A program made the position numbers and the translations under genes. Shown one piece after another: positions 1-13,300 of a stretch of 64,000 nucleotides of DNA. The stretch spans positions 16,882,001 through 16,946,000 of the forward strand of contig OY756962.1 in the NCBI GenBank assembly GCA_963580455.1, given 5' to 3'. The notes below the pieces were generated by a model, which saw only the letters and a list, made by a program, of their open reading frames with translations, made no database searches and was not told the origin of the DNA. This DNA comes from Euonymus europaeus (Eukaryota; Streptophyta; Magnoliopsida; Celastrales; Celastraceae). Every line of letters begins with the position of its first letter. The stretch's first letter is position 1.

Positions 1-407
1 AAGATTCCTAAATTATTTCGATGCTAAAACACCATCTTTCTATGACAAATGGACAAAACCGTTATAAGCCCCTCCATAGAGAGAGTTGAGCAACTTCGGA
101 CCATCAAAGTTGCTAGGTGTACACTTTTTATTGTTATTCTATGTCAAATTTTATGAGTATAAGCTTCCAAGATTATTTCGATTCCAAATCACCTACTTTC
201 TAAGAGAAATGAACAAAATCGTTAAAAGCTCCTCCATAGAGATAGTTGAGCAACTTCGGACCAACAAAGTTGCTTGGGATACACTTTTTATTGTTCTTCT
301 TTGTTAAATTTTACGAGTATAAGCTTCCTAGATTATTTCGATGCTAAAACACCATCTTTCTATGACAAATGGACAAAACCGTTAAAAGCCCCTCCATAGA
401 GAGAATT

Positions 408-435
408 GAGCAACTTCGGACCATCAAAGTTGCTC
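408..435 (+). other. Dyad in the monomer: 9 bp inverted repeat with 10-base loop (one example)
   Basis: GAGCAACTT at 408-416 and AAGTTGCTC at 427-435 are perfect reverse complements around the loop CGGACCATCA (417-426). The element recurs in nearly every monomer, about 400 times, on one strand before 18.5 kb and on the other after. Common variants change the loop (GGACC, GAACC, GGACCAAC) or the last paired base (GCTT, GCTA), while most arm bases are kept. Short dyads able to form hairpins or cruciforms are a reported property of many centromeric satellites. A role here is inference. It is not a bacterial terminator: no U-tract follows directly and the context is a satellite. Confidence 0.85.
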
Positions 436-480
436 GGTGTACACTTTTTATTTTTATTCTATGTCAAATTTTATGAGTTT

Positions 481-1442
481 AAGCTTCCAAGATGATTTCG
501 ATTCCAAATCACCAACTTTCTATGAGAAATGGACAAAACCGTTAAAAGCTCCTCCATAGAGAGAGTTGAGCAACTTCGAACCATCAAAGTTGCTCGATGT
601 ACACTTTTTATTGTTCTTCTACGTCAAATTGTACGAGTATAAGCTTCCAAGATTATTTTGATGCCAAAAGACCAACTCTTTATCACAAATGGACAAAAAC
701 CGTTAAAAGCTCCTCCATAGAGAGAGTTGAGCAACTTCGGACCAACAAAGTTGCTCGGGATACACTTTTTATTGTTCTTCTTTGTCAAATTTTACGATTA
801 TAAGCTTCCTATATTATTTCGATGCTAAAACACCGTCTTTCAATGACAAATGGACAAAATTGTTAAAAGCCCCTCCATAGAGAGAGTTGAGCAACTTCGG
901 ACCATCAAAGTTGCTCGGTGTACACTTTTTATTGTTATTCTATGTCAAATTTTATGAGTATAAGCATCCAAGTTTATTTCGATTCCAAATCACCAACTTT
1001 CTATGAGAAATGGACAAAACCGTTAAAAGCTCCTCCATAGAGAGAGTTGAGCAACTTCGAACCATCAAAGTTGCTCGATGTACACTTTTTATTGTTCTTC
1101 TATGTCAAATTGTACGAGTATAAGCTTCCAAGATTATTTTGATGCCAAAAGACCAACTCTTTATCACAAATGGACAAAAACCGTTAAAAGCTCATCCATA
1201 GAGAGAGTTGAGCAACTTCGGACCAATAAAGTTGCTCGGGATACACTTTTTATTGTTCTTTTTTGTCAAATTTTACGATTATAAGCTTCCTATATTATTT
1301 CGATGCTAAAACACCGTCTTTCAATGACAAATGGACAAAATCGTTAAAAGCCCCTCCATAGAGAGAGTTGAGCAACTTCGGACCATCAAAGTTGCTCGGC
1401 GTACACTTTTTATTGTTATTCTATGTCAAATTTTATGAGTAT
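481..1442 (+). repeat. Trimer HOR, 481 bp period, two copies (481-961, 962-1442)
   Basis: Three successive monomers of classes A, D and B are repeated at a spacing of 481 bp. The odd base is one extra A in GGACAAAAACCG within the class D unit. A third copy begins at 1,443 with its class A monomer and is then replaced by a class C unit at 1,603. The copies differ at only a few positions, for example AAGCTTCC versus AAGCATCC at the start. Confidence 0.8.
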
Positions 1443-3619
1443 AAGCATCCAAGTTTATTTCGATTCCAAATCACCAACTTTCTATGAGAAATGGACAAAA
1501 CCGTTAAAAGCTCCTCCATAGAGAGAGTTGAGCAACTTTGAACCATCAAAGTTGCTCGATGTACACTTTTTATTGTTCTTCTATGTTAAATTTTATGAGT
1601 ATAAGCTTCCTAGATTATTTCGATGCCAAAAAATGAACTTTTTACGACAAATGGACAAAACCGTCAAAATCTCGTCCATAGAGAGAGTTGAGCAACTTCG
1701 CACCATCACAGTTGCTCGGTGTACACTTTTTATTGTTTTTCTTTGTCAAATTTTACGATTATAAGCTTCCTAGATTATTTCGATGCTAAAGCACCGTCTT
1801 TCTATGACAAATGGACAAAACCGTTAAAAGCCCCTCCATAGAGAGAGTTGAGCAACTTCGGACCATCAAAGTTGCTCGGTGTACACTTTTTATTGTTATT
1901 CTATGTCAAATTTTATGAGTATAAGCTTCCAAGATTATTTCGATTCCAAATCACCAACTTTCTGTGAGAAATGGACAAAACCGTTAAAAGCTCCTCCATA
2001 GAGAGAGTTGAGCAACTTCGGACCAACAAAGTTGCTTGGATGCACTTTTTATTGTTTTTCTTTGTTAACTTTTATGAGTATAAGCTTCCAAGATTATTTC
2101 GATTCCAAATCACCAACTTTCTATGAGAAATGGACAAAACCGTTAAAAGCTCCTCCATAGAGAGAGTTGAGCAACTTCGAACCATCAAAGTTGCTCGATG
2201 TACACTTTTTAATATTTTTCTTTGTTAAATTTTATGAGTATAAGCTTCCTAGATTATTTGGATGTCAAAAAATGAACTTTTTACGACAAATGGACAAAGC
2301 CGTTATAAGTCCCTCCATAGAGAGAGTTGAGCAACCTCGGACCATCAAAGTTGCTCGGTGTACACTTTTTATTGTTATTCTATGTCAAATTTTACGAGTA
2401 TAAGCTTCCTAGATTATTTCGCTGCTAAAATACAATCTTTCTATGACAAATGGACAAAACCGTTAAAAGCTCCTCCATAGAGAGAATTGAGCAACTTCGG
2501 ACCATCAAAGTTGCTTGGTGTACACTTTTTATTGTTATTCTATGTCAAATTTTATGAGTATAAGCTTCCAAGATTTTTTCGATTCCAAATCACCGACTTT
2601 CTATGAGAAATGGACAAAACCGTTAAAAGCTCCTCCATAGAGAGAGTGGAGCAACTTCGAACTATCAAAGTTGCTCGATGTACATTTTTTATTGTTCTTC
2701 TATGTCAAATTTTACGAGTATATGCTTCCAAGATTATTTTGATGCCAAAACACCAACTCTTTATCACAAATGGACAAAACCGTTAAAAGCTCATCCATAG
2801 AGAGAGTTGAGCAACTTCGGAACAACAAAGTTGCTCGGGATACACTTTTTATTGTTCTTCTTTGTCAAGTTTTACGATTATAAGCTTCCTATATTATTTC
2901 GATGCTAAAACACCGTCTTTCAAAGACAAATAGACAAAATCGTTCAAATCCCCTCCATAGAGAGAGTTGAGCAACTTCGGACTATCAAAGTTGCTCGGTG
3001 TACAATTTTTATTGTTATTCTATTGTATAAGCTTCCAAGATTATTTCGATTCCAAATCACCAACTTTCTATGAGAAATGGACAAAACCGCTAAAAGCACC
3101 TCCATAGAGAGAGTTGAGCAACTTCGAACCATCAAAGTTGCTCGATGTACACTTTTTATTGTTCTTCTATGTTAAATTTTATGAGTATAAGCTTCCTAGA
3201 TTATTTCGATGCCAAAAAATGAACTTTTTACGACAAATGGACAAAACCGTCAAAATCTCGTCCATAGAGAGAGTTGAGCAACTTCGGACCATCACAGTTG
3301 CTCGGTGTACACTTTTTATTGTTTTTCTTTGTCAAATTTTACGATTATAAGCTCCCTAGATTATTTCGATGCTAAAGCACCGTCTTTCTATGACAAATGG
3401 ACAAAACCGTTAAAAGCCCCTCCATAGAGAGAGTTGAGCAACTTCGGACCATCAAAGTTGCTCGGTGTACACTTTTTATTGTTATTCTATGTCAAATTTT
3501 ATGAGTATAAGCTTCCAAGATTATTTCGATTCCAAATCACCAACTTTCTGTGAGAAATGGACAAAACCGTTAAAAGCTCCTCCATAGAGAGAGTTGACCA
3601 ACTTCGGACCAACAAAGTT
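1443..3619 (+). repeat. Rearranged relatives of the 21-mer HOR
   Basis: The monomers here are close to parts of the 3.36 kb unit that follows. For example 1,443 to about 2.6 kb matches the stretch 2,545 bp downstream. The order differs: extra class D and B units lie near 2.7-3.0 kb, and the stretch near 3.05-3.2 kb matches one 2,079 bp downstream. I read it as an older or rearranged version of the same HOR. It includes one truncated monomer (2,882-3,028). Confidence 0.65.
2882..3028 (+). repeat. Truncated monomer, 147 bp
   Basis: The distance between the HindIII sites at 2,882 and 3,029 is 147 bp. The 13 missing bases lie between TTATTCTAT and GTATAAGC, where normal units carry GTCAAATTTTATGA. 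The rest of the unit is an ordinary class B monomer. It is one of only two clearly shortened monomers seen in the window. Confidence 0.8.
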
Positions 3620-6600
3620 GCTTGGATGCACTTTTTATTGTTTTTCTTTGTTAACTTTTATGAGTATAAGCTTCCAAAATTATTTCGATTCCAAATCACC
3701 AACTTTCTATGAGAAATGGACAAAATCGTTAAAAGCTCCTCCATAGAGAGAGTTGAGCAACTTCGAACAATCAAAGTTGCTTGATGTACACTTTTTATTG
3801 TTCTTCTATGTGAAATTTTATGAGTATAAGCTTCCTATATTATTTCGATGCTAAAACACCGTCTTTCAATGACAAATGGACAAAATCGTTAAAAGCCCCT
3901 CCATAGAGAGAGTTGAGCAACTTCGGACCATCAAAGTTGCTCGGTGTACACTTTTTATTGTTATTCTATGTCAAATTTTATGAGTATAAGCATCCAAGTT
4001 TATTTCGATTCCAAATCACCAACTTTCTATGAGAAATGGACAAAACCGTTAAAAGCTCCTCCATAGAGAGAGTTGAGCAACTTTGAACCATCAAAGTTGC
4101 TCGATGTACACTTTTTATTCTTCTTCTATGTTAAATTTTATGAGTATAAGCTTCCTAGATTATTTCGATGCCAAAAAATGAACTTTTTACGACAAATGGA
4201 CAAAACCGTCAAAATCTCGTCCATAGAGAGAGTTGAGCAACTTCGCACCATCACAGTTGCTCGGTGTACACTTTTTATTGTTTTTCTTTGTCAAATTTTA
4301 CGATTATAAGCTTCCTAGATTATTTCGATGCTAAAGCTCCGTTTTTCTATGACAAATGGACAAAACCGTTAAAAGCCCCTCCATAGAGAGAGTTGAGCAA
4401 CTTCGGACCATCAAAGTTGCTCGGTGTACACTTTTTATTGTTATTCTATGTCAAATTTTATGAGTATAAGCTTCCAAGATTATTTCGATTCCAAATCACC
4501 AACTTTCTGTGAGAAATGGACAAAACCGTTAAAAGCTCCTCCATAGAGAGAGTTGAGCAACTTCGGACCAACAAAGTTGCTTGGATGCACTTTTTATTGT
4601 TTTTCTTTGTTAACTTTTATGAGTATAAGCTTCCAAGATTATTTCGATTCCAAATCACCAACTTTCTATGAGAAATGGACAAAACCGTTAAAAGCTCCTC
4701 CATAGAGAGAGTTGAGCAACTTCGAACCATCAAAGTTGCTCGATGTACACTTTTTATTATTTTTCTTTGTTAAATTTTATGAGTATAAGCTTCCTAGATT
4801 ATTTGGATGTCAAAAAATGAACTTTTTACGACAAATGGACAAAGCCGTTATAAGTCCCTCCATAGAGAGAGTTGAGCAACCTCGGACCATCAAAGTTGCT
4901 CGGTGTACACTTTTTATTGTTATTCTATGTCAAATTTTACGAGTATAAGCTTCCTAGATTATTTCGCTGCTAAAATACAATCTTTCTATGACAAATGGAC
5001 AAAACCGTTAAAAGCTCCTCCATAGAGAGAATTGAGCAACTTCGGACCATCAAAGTTTCTTGGTGTACACTTTTTATTGTTATTCTATGTCAAATTTTAT
5101 GAGTATAAGCTTCCAAGATTTTTTCGATTCCAAATCACCAACTTTCTATGAGAAATGGACAAAACCGCTAAAAGCACCTCCATAGAGAGAGTTGAGCAAC
5201 TTCGAACCATCAAAGTTGCTCGATGTCAACTTTTTATTGTTCTTCTATGTTAAATTTTATGAGTATAAGCTTCCTAGATTATTTCGATGCCAAAAAATGA
5301 ACTTTTTACGACAAATGGACAAAACCGTCAAAATCTCGTCCATATAGAAAGTTGAGCAACTTCGGACCATCACAGTTGCTCGGTGTACACTTTTTATTGT
5401 TTTTCTTTGTCAAATTTTACGATTATAAGCTCCCTAGATTATTTCGATGCTAAAGCACCGTCTTTCTATGACAAATAGACAAAACCGTTAAAAGCCCCTC
5501 CATAGAGAGAGTTGAGCAACTTCGGACCATCAAAGTTGCTCGGTGTACACTTTTTATTGTTATTCTATGTCAAATTTTATGAGTATAAGCTTCCAAGATT
5601 ATTTCGATTCCAAATCACCAACTTTCTGTGAGAAATGGACAACACCGTTAAAAGCTCCTCCATAGAGAGAGTTGAGCAACTTCGGACCAACAAAGTTGCT
5701 TGGTTGCACTTTTTATTGTTTTTCTTTGTTAACTTTTATGAGTATAAGCTTCCAAGATTATTTCGATTCCAAATCACCAACATTCTATGAGAAATGGACA
5801 AAACCGTTAAAAGCTCCTCCATAGAGAGAGTCGAGCAACTTCGAACCATCAAAGTTGCTTGATGTACACTTTTTATTGTTCTTCTATGTTAAATTTTATG
5901 TGTATAAGATTCCTAGATTAGTTCGATGCTAAAACACCATCTTTCTATGACAAATGGACAAAACCGTTATAAGCCCCTCCATAGAGAGAGTTGAGCAACT
6001 TCGGACCATCAAAGTTGCTAGGTGTACACTTTTTATTGTTATTCTATGTCAAATTTTATGAGTATACGCTTCCAAGATTATTTCGATTCCAAATCACCTA
6101 CTTTCTAAGAGAAATGAACAAAATCGTTAAAAGCTCCTCCATAGAGATAGTTGAGCAACTTCGGACCAACAAAGTTGCTTGGGATACACTTTTTATTGTT
6201 CTTCTTTGTTAAATTTTACGAGTATAAGCTTCCTAGATTATTTCGATGCTAAAACACCATCTTTCTATGACAAATGGACAAAACCGTTAAAAGCCCCTCC
6301 ATAGAGAGAATTGAGCAACTTCGGACCATCAAAGTTGCTCGGTGTACACTTTTTATTTTTATTTTATGTCAAATTTTATGAGTTTAAGCTTCCAAGATGA
6401 TTTCGATTCCAAATCACCAACTTTCTATGAGAAATGGACAAAACCGTTAAAAGCTCCTCCATAGAGAGAGTTGAGCAACTTCGAACCATCAAAGTTGCTC
6501 GATGTACACTTTTTATTGTTCTTCTATGTCAAATTGTACGAGTATAAGCTTCAAGATTATTTTGATGCAAAAAGACCAACTCTTTCTCACAAATGGACAA

Positions 6601-6977
6601 AAACCGTTAAAAGCTCCTCCATAGAGAGAGTTGAGCAACTTCGGACCAACAAAGTTGCTCGGGATACACTTTTTATTGTTCTTCTTTGTCAAATTTTACG
6701 ATTATAAGCTTCCTATATTATTTCGATGCTAAAACACCGTCTTTCAATGACAAATGGACAAAATCGTTAAAAGCCCCTCCATAGAGAGAGTTGAGCAACT
6801 TCGGACCATCAAAGTTGCTCGGTGTACACTTTTTATTGTTATTCTATGTCAAATTTTATGAGTATAAGCATCCATGTTTATTTCGATTCCAAATCACCAA
6901 CTTTCTGTGAGAAATGGACAAAACCGTTAAAAGCTCCTCCATAGAGAGAATTGAGCAACTTCGGACCATCAAAGTTT
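3620..6977 (+). repeat. 21-mer HOR, copy 1 (3,358 bp)
   Basis: From about 3,620 the sequence recurs 3,358 bp downstream with only scattered base changes. The period equals 21 x 160 minus 2. It is explained by one extra A near 6,599, one lost base in AAGCTTCAAG near 6,551, and one lost base each at CTTGGATGCAC (about 4,583) and CTTGGTTGCAC (about 5,701). This copy has TCTTTCTATGAC near 5,460 and AACACCATC near 5,933, where copies 2 and 3 share different bases. It is therefore the outgroup of the three. Confidence 0.8.
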
Positions 6978-9900
6978 CTTGGTGTACACTTTTTATTGTT
7001 TTTCTTTGTTAACTTTTATGAGTATAAGCTTCCAAAATTATTTCGATTCCAAATCACCAACTTTCTATGAGAAATGGACAAAACCGTTAAAAGCTCCTCC
7101 ATAGAGAGAGTTGAGCAACTTCGAACAATCAAAGTTGCTTGATGTACACTTTTTATTGTTCTTCTATGTGAAATTTTATGAGTATAAGCTTCCTATATTA
7201 TTTCGATGCTAAAACACCGTCTTTCAATGACAAATGGACAAAATCGTTAAAAGCCCCTCCATAGAGAGAGTTGAGCAACTTCGGACCATCAAAGTTGCTC
7301 GGTGTACACTTTTTATTGTTATTCTATGTCAAATTTTATGAGTATAAGCATCCAAGTTTATTTCGATTCCAAATCACCAACTTTCTATGAGAAATGGACA
7401 AAACCGTTAAAAGCTCCTCCATAGAGAGAGTTGAGCAACTTTGAACCATCAAAGTTGCTCGATGTACACTTTTTATTGTTCTTCTATGTTAAATTTTATG
7501 AGTATAAGCTTCCTAGATTATTTCGATGCCAAAAAATGAACTTTTTACGACAAATGGACAAAACCGTCAAAATCTCGTCCATAGAGAGAGTTGAGCAACT
7601 TCGCACCATCACAGTTGCTCGGTGTACACTTTTTATTGTTTTTCTTTGTCAAATTTTACGATTATAAGCTTCCTAGATTATTTCGATGCTAAAGCTCCGT
7701 TTTTCTATGACAAATGGACAAAACCGTTAAAAGCCCCTCCATAGAGAGAGTTGAGCAACTTCGGACCATCAAAGTTGCTCGGTGTACACTTTTTATTGTT
7801 ATTCTATGTCAAATTTTATGAGTATAAGCTTCCAAGATTATTTCGATTCCAAATCACCAACTTTCTGTGAGAAATGGACAAAACCGTTAAAAGCTCCTCC
7901 ATAGAGAGAGTTGAGCAACTTCGGACCAACAAAGTTGCTTGGATGCACTTTTTATTGTTTTTCTTTGTTAACTTTTATGAGTATAAGCTTCCAAGATTAT
8001 TTCGATTCCAAATCACCAACTTTCTATGAGAAATGGACAAAACCGTTAAAAGCTCCTCCATAGAGAGAGTTGAGCAACTTCGAACCATCAAAGTTGCTCG
8101 ATGTACACTTTTTATTATTTTTCTTTGTTAAATTTTATGAGTATAAGCTTCCTAGATTATTTGGATGTCAAAAAATGAACTTTTTACGACAAATGGACAA
8201 AGCCGTTATAAGTCCCTCCATAGAGAGAGTTGAGCAACCTCGGACCATCAAAGTTGCTCGGTGTACACTTTTTATTGTTATTCTATGTCAAATTTTACGA
8301 GTATAAGCTTCCTAGATTATTTCGCTGCTAAAATACAATCTTTCTATGACAAATGGACAAAACCGTTAAAAGCTCCTCCATAGAGAGAATTGAGCAACTT
8401 CGGACCATCAAAGTTTCTTGGTGTACACTTTTTATTGTTATTCTATGTCAAATTTTATGAGTATAAGCTTCCAAGATTTTTTCGATTCCAAATCACCAAC
8501 TTTCTATGAGAAATGGACAAAACCGCTAAAAGCACCTCCATAGAGAGAGTTGAGCAACTTCGAACCATCAAAGTTGCTCGATGTCAACTTTTTATTGTTC
8601 TTCTATGTTAAATTTTATGAGTATAAGCTTCCTAGATTATTTCGATGCCAAAAAATGAACTTTTTACGACAAATGGACAAAACCGTCAAAATCTCGTCCA
8701 TATAGAAAGTTGAGCAACTTCGGACCATCACAGTTGCTCGGTGTACACTTTTTATTGTTTTTCTTTGTCAAATTTTACGATTATAAGCTCCCTAGATTAT
8801 TTCGATGCTAAAGCACCGTCTTTATATGACAAATAGACAAAACCGTTAAAAGCCCCTCCATAGAGAGAGTTGAGCAACTTCGGACCATCAAAGTTGCTCG
8901 GTGTACACTTTTTATTGTTATTCTATGTCAAATTTTATGAGTATAAGCTTCCAAGATTATTTCGATTCCAAATCACCAACTTTCTGTGAGAAATGGACAA
9001 CACCGTTAAAAGCTCCTCCATAGAGAGAGTTGAGCAACTTCGGACCAACAAAGTTGCTTGGTTGCACTTTTTATTGTTTTTCTTTGTTAACTTTTATGAG
9101 TATAAGCTTCCAAGATTATTTCGATTCCAAATCACCAACTTTCTATGAGAAATGGACAAAACCGTTAAAAGCTCCTCCATAGAGAGAGTCGAGCAACTTC
9201 GAACCATCAAAGTTGCTTGATGTACACTTTTTATTGTTCTTCTATGTTAAATTTTATGTGTATAAGATTCCTAGATTAGTTCGATGCTAAAATACCATCT
9301 TTCTATGACAAATGGACAAAACCGTTAAAAGCTCCTCCATAGAGAGAGTCGAGCAACTTCGAACCATCAAAGTTGCTTGATGTACACTTTTTATTGTTCT
9401 TCTATGTTAAATTTTATGTGTATAAGATTCCTAGATTAGTTCGATGCTAAAATACCATCTTTCTATGACAAATGGACAAAACCGTTATAAGCCCCTCCAT
9501 AGAGAGAGTTGAGCAACTTCGAACCATCAAAGTTGCTCGATGTACACTTTTTATTGTTCTTCTATGTCAAATTGTACGAGTATAAGCTTCAAGATTATTT
9601 TGATGCAAAAAGACCAACTCTTTCTCACAAATGGACAAAAACCGTTAAAAGCTCCTCCATAGAGAGAGTTGAGCAACTTCGGACCAACAAAGTTGCTCGG
9701 GATACACTTTTTATTGTTCTTCTTTGTCAAATTTTACGATTATAAGCTTCCTATATTATTTCGATGCTAAAACACCGTCTTTCAATGACAAATGGACAAA
9801 ATCGTTAAAAGCCCCTCCATAGAGAGAGTTGAGCAACTTCGGACCATCAAAGTTGCTCGGTGTACACTTTTTATTGTTATTCTATGTCAAATTTTATGAG

Positions 9901-10015
9901 TATAAGCATCCATGTTTATTTCGATTCCAAATCACCAACTTTCTGTGAGAAATGGACAAAACCGTTAAAAGCTCCTCCATAGAGAGAATTGAGCAACTTC
10001 GGACCATCAAAGTTT
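6978..10015 (+). repeat. 21-mer HOR, copy 2, shortened to 19 monomers (3,038 bp)
   Basis: This copy matches copy 1 until about 9.2 kb, where three monomers (equivalent to those at about 5,991-6,470) are missing and the preceding monomer is present twice, a net loss of 320 bp. It shares TCTTTATATGAC (about 8,818) and AATACCATC (about 9,287) with copy 3 against copy 1. Copies 2 and 3 are therefore closest relatives. The internal change is later, because copy 3 still has the full order. Confidence 0.8.
9181..9500 (+). repeat. Perfect tandem duplication of one monomer (2 x 160 bp)
   Basis: Bases 9,181-9,340 are followed at once by the same 160 bases, recognisable by the rare words GAGTCGAGC and GTGTATAAGATTCC. 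I saw no difference until near the end of the second copy, where AAAAGCTCC becomes TAAGCCCC. The equivalent monomer occurs once in copies 1 and 3. This is one of the youngest events visible. Confidence 0.8.
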
Positions 10016-13000
10016 CTTGGTGTACACTTTTTATTGTTTTTCTTTGTTAACTTTTATGAGTATAAGCTTCCAAAATTATTTCGATTCCAAATCACCAACT
10101 TTCTATGAGAAATGGACAAAACCGTTAAAAGCTCCTCCATAGAGAGAGTTGAGCAACTTCGAACAATCAAAGTTGCTTGATGTACACTTTTTATTGTTCT
10201 TCTATGTGAAATTTTATGAGTATAAGCTTCCTATATTATTTCGATGCTAAAACACCGTCTTTCAATGACAAATGGACAAAATCGTTAAAAGCCCCTCCAT
10301 AGAGAGAGTTGAGCAACTTCGGACCATCAAAGTTGCTCGGTGTACACTTTTTATTGTTATTCTATGTCAAATTTTATGAGTATAAGCATCCAAGTTTATT
10401 TCGATTCCAAATCACCAACTTTCTATGAGAAATGGACAAAACCGTTAAAAGCTCCTCCATAGAGAGAGTTGAGCAACTTTGAACCATCAAAGTTGCTCGA
10501 TGTACACTTTTTATTGTTCTTCTATGTTAAATTTTATGAGTATAAGCTTCCTAGATTATTTCGATGCCAAAAAATGAACTTTTTACGACAAATGGACAAA
10601 ACCGTCAAAATCTCGTCCATAGAGAGAGTTGAGCAACTTCGCACCATCACAGTTGCTCGGTGTACACTTTTTATTGTTTTTCTTTGTCAAATTTTACGAT
10701 TATAAGCTTCCTAGATTATTTCGATGCTAAAGCTCCGTTTTTCTATGACAAATGGACAAAACCGTTAAAAGCCCCTCCATAGAGAGAGTTGAGCAACTTC
10801 GGACCATCAAAGTTGCTCGGTGTACACTTTTTATTGTTATTCTATGTCAAATTTTATGAGTATAAGCTTCCAAGATTATTTCGATTCCAAATCACCAACT
10901 TTCTGTGAGAAATGGACAAAACCGTTAAAAGCTCCTCCATAGAGAGAGTTGAGCAACTTCGGACCAACAAAGTTGCTTGGATGCACTTTTTATTGTTTTT
11001 CTTTGTTAACTTTTATGAGTATAAGCTTCCAAGATTATTTCGATTCCAAATCACCAACTTTCTATGAGAAATGGACAAAACCGTTAAAAGCTCCTCCATA
11101 GAGAGAGTTGAGCAACTTCGAACCATCAAAGTTGCTCGATGTACACTTTTTATTATTTTTCTTTGTTAAATTTTATGAGTATAAGCTTCCTAGATTATTT
11201 GGATGTCAAAAAATGAACTTTTTACGACAAATGGACAAAGCCGTTATAAGTCCCTCCATAGAGAGAGTTGAGCAACCTCGGACCATCAAAGTTGCTCGGT
11301 GTACACTTTTTATTGTTATTCTATGTCAAATTTTACGAGTATAAGCTTCCTAGATTATTTCGCTGCTAAAATACAATCTTTCTATGACAAATGGACAAAA
11401 CCGTTAAAAGCTCCTCCATAGAGAGAATTGAGCAACTTCGGACCATCAAAGTTTCTTGGTGTACACTTTTTATTGTTATTCTATGTCAAATTTTATGAGT
11501 ATAAGCTTCCAAGATTTTTTCGATTCCAAATCACCAACTTTCTATGAGAAATGGACAAAACCGCTAAAAGCACCTCCATAGAGAGAGTTGAGCAACTTCG
11601 AACCATCAAAGTTGCTCGATGTCAACTTTTTATTGTTCTTCTATGTTAAATTTTATGAGTATAAGCTTCCTAGATTATTTCGATGCCAAAAAATGAACTT
11701 TTTACGACAAATGGACAAAACCGTCAAAATCTCGTCCATATAGAAAGTTGAGCAACTTCGGACCATCACAGTTGCTCGGTGTACACTTTTTATTGTTTTT
11801 CTTTGTCAAATTTTACGATTATAAGCTCCCTAGATTATTTCGATGCTAAAGCACCGTCTTTATATGACAAATAGACAAAACCGTTAAAAGCCCCTCCATA
11901 GAGAGAGTTGAGCAACTTCGGACCATCAAAGTTGCTCGGTGTACACTTTTTATTGTTATTCTATGTCAAATTTTATGAGTATAAGCTTCCAAGATTATTT
12001 CGATTCCAAATCACCAACTTTCTGTGAGAAATGGACAACACCGTTAAAAGCTCCTCCATAGAGAGAGTTGAGCAACTTCGGACCAACAAAGTTGCTTGGT
12101 TGCACTTTTTATTGTTTTTCTTTGTTAACTTTTATGAGTATAAGCTTCCAAGATTATTTCGATTCCAAATCACCAACTTTCTATGAGAAATGGACAAAAC
12201 CGTTAAAAGCTCCTCCATAGAGAGAGTCGAGCAACTTCGAACCATCAAAGTTGCTTGATGTACACTTTTTATTGTTCTTCTATGTTAAATTTTATGTGTA
12301 TAAGATTCCTAGATTAGTTCGATGCTAAAATACCATCTTTCTATGACAAATGGACAAAACCGTTATAAGCCCCTCCATAGAGAGAGTTGAGCAACTTCGG
12401 ACCATCAAAGTTGCTAGGTGTACACTTTTTATTGTTATTCTATGTCAAATTTTATGAGTATACGCTTCCAAGATTATTTCGATTCCAAATCACCTACTTT
12501 CTAAGAGAAATGAACAAAATCGTTAAAAGCTCCTCCATAGAGATAGTTGAGCAACTTCGGACCAACAAAGTTGCTTGGGATACACTTTTTATTGTTCTTC
12601 TTTGTTAAATTTTACGAGTTAAGCTTCCTAGATTATTTCGATGCTAAAACACCATCTTTCTATGACAAATGGACAAAACCGTTAAAAGCCCCTCCATAGA
12701 GAGAATTGAGCAACTTCGGACCATCAAAGTTGCTCGGTGTACACTTTTTATTTTTATTTTATGTCAAATTTTATGAGTTTAAGCTTCCAAGATGATTTCG
12801 ATTCCAAATCACCAACTTTCTATGAGAAATGGACAAAACCGTTAAAAGCTCCTCCATAGAGAGAGTTGAGCAACTTCGAACCATCAAAGTTGCTCGATGT
12901 ACACTTTTTATTGTTCTTCTATGTCAAATTGTACGAGTATAAGCTTCAAGATTATTTTGATGCAAAAAGACCAACTCTTTCTCACAAATGGACAAAAACC

Positions 13001-13300
13001 GTTAAAAGCTCCTCCATAGAGAGAGTTGAGCAACTTCGGACCAACAAAGTTGCTCGGGATACACTTTTTATTGTTCTTCTTTGTCAAATTTTACGATTAT
13101 AAGCTTCCTATATTATTTCGATGCTAAAACACCGTCTTTCAATGACAAATGGACAAAATCGTTAAAAGCCCCTCCATAGAGAGAGTTGAGCAACTTCGGA
13201 CCATCAAAGTTGCTCGGTGTACACTTTTTATTGTTATTCTATGTCAAATTTTATGAGTATAAGCATCCATGTTTATTTCGATTCCAAATCACCAACTTTC
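10016..13300 (+). repeat. 21-mer HOR, copy 3
   Basis: This copy restores the full monomer order, including the stretch near 12.4-12.87 kb that is missing in copy 2. It can be followed to about 13,290-13,300. There TTTCTGTGAG of copy 2 becomes TTTCTATGAG and the array switches to a D-containing order like that at 1.0-1.3 kb. One extra single-base loss is seen at ACGAGTTAAGC near 12,620. Confidence 0.75.

Noticed and set aside
97..112. CENP-B box in the monomer
   Set aside because: TTCGGACCATC fits the first half of the minimal box pattern (TTCG, four bases, A, two bases), but the required CGGG is replaced by AAAG in the usual spelling. No other part of the monomer fits.
86..307. Repeated open frames of 60-104 codons on both strands, as possible small-protein gene families
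   Set aside because: They recur at monomer or HOR spacing, mostly start on TTG codons at the dyad (this one at base 86), and end within 1-2 monomers because 160 is not divisible by 3. No start context, splice structure or conserved frame was seen; they are shadows of the repeat.
408..435. Rho-independent terminators at the dyads
   Set aside because: The dyad recurs in essentially every monomer, has a long loop and no directly following T-run, and lies in non-coding satellite.
3000..3135. Minus-strand frame crossing the truncated monomer near 3.0 kb, as a gene fragment
   Set aside because: It is an antisense reading of forward monomers lengthened by the 13 bp deletion, with no independent coding signal.
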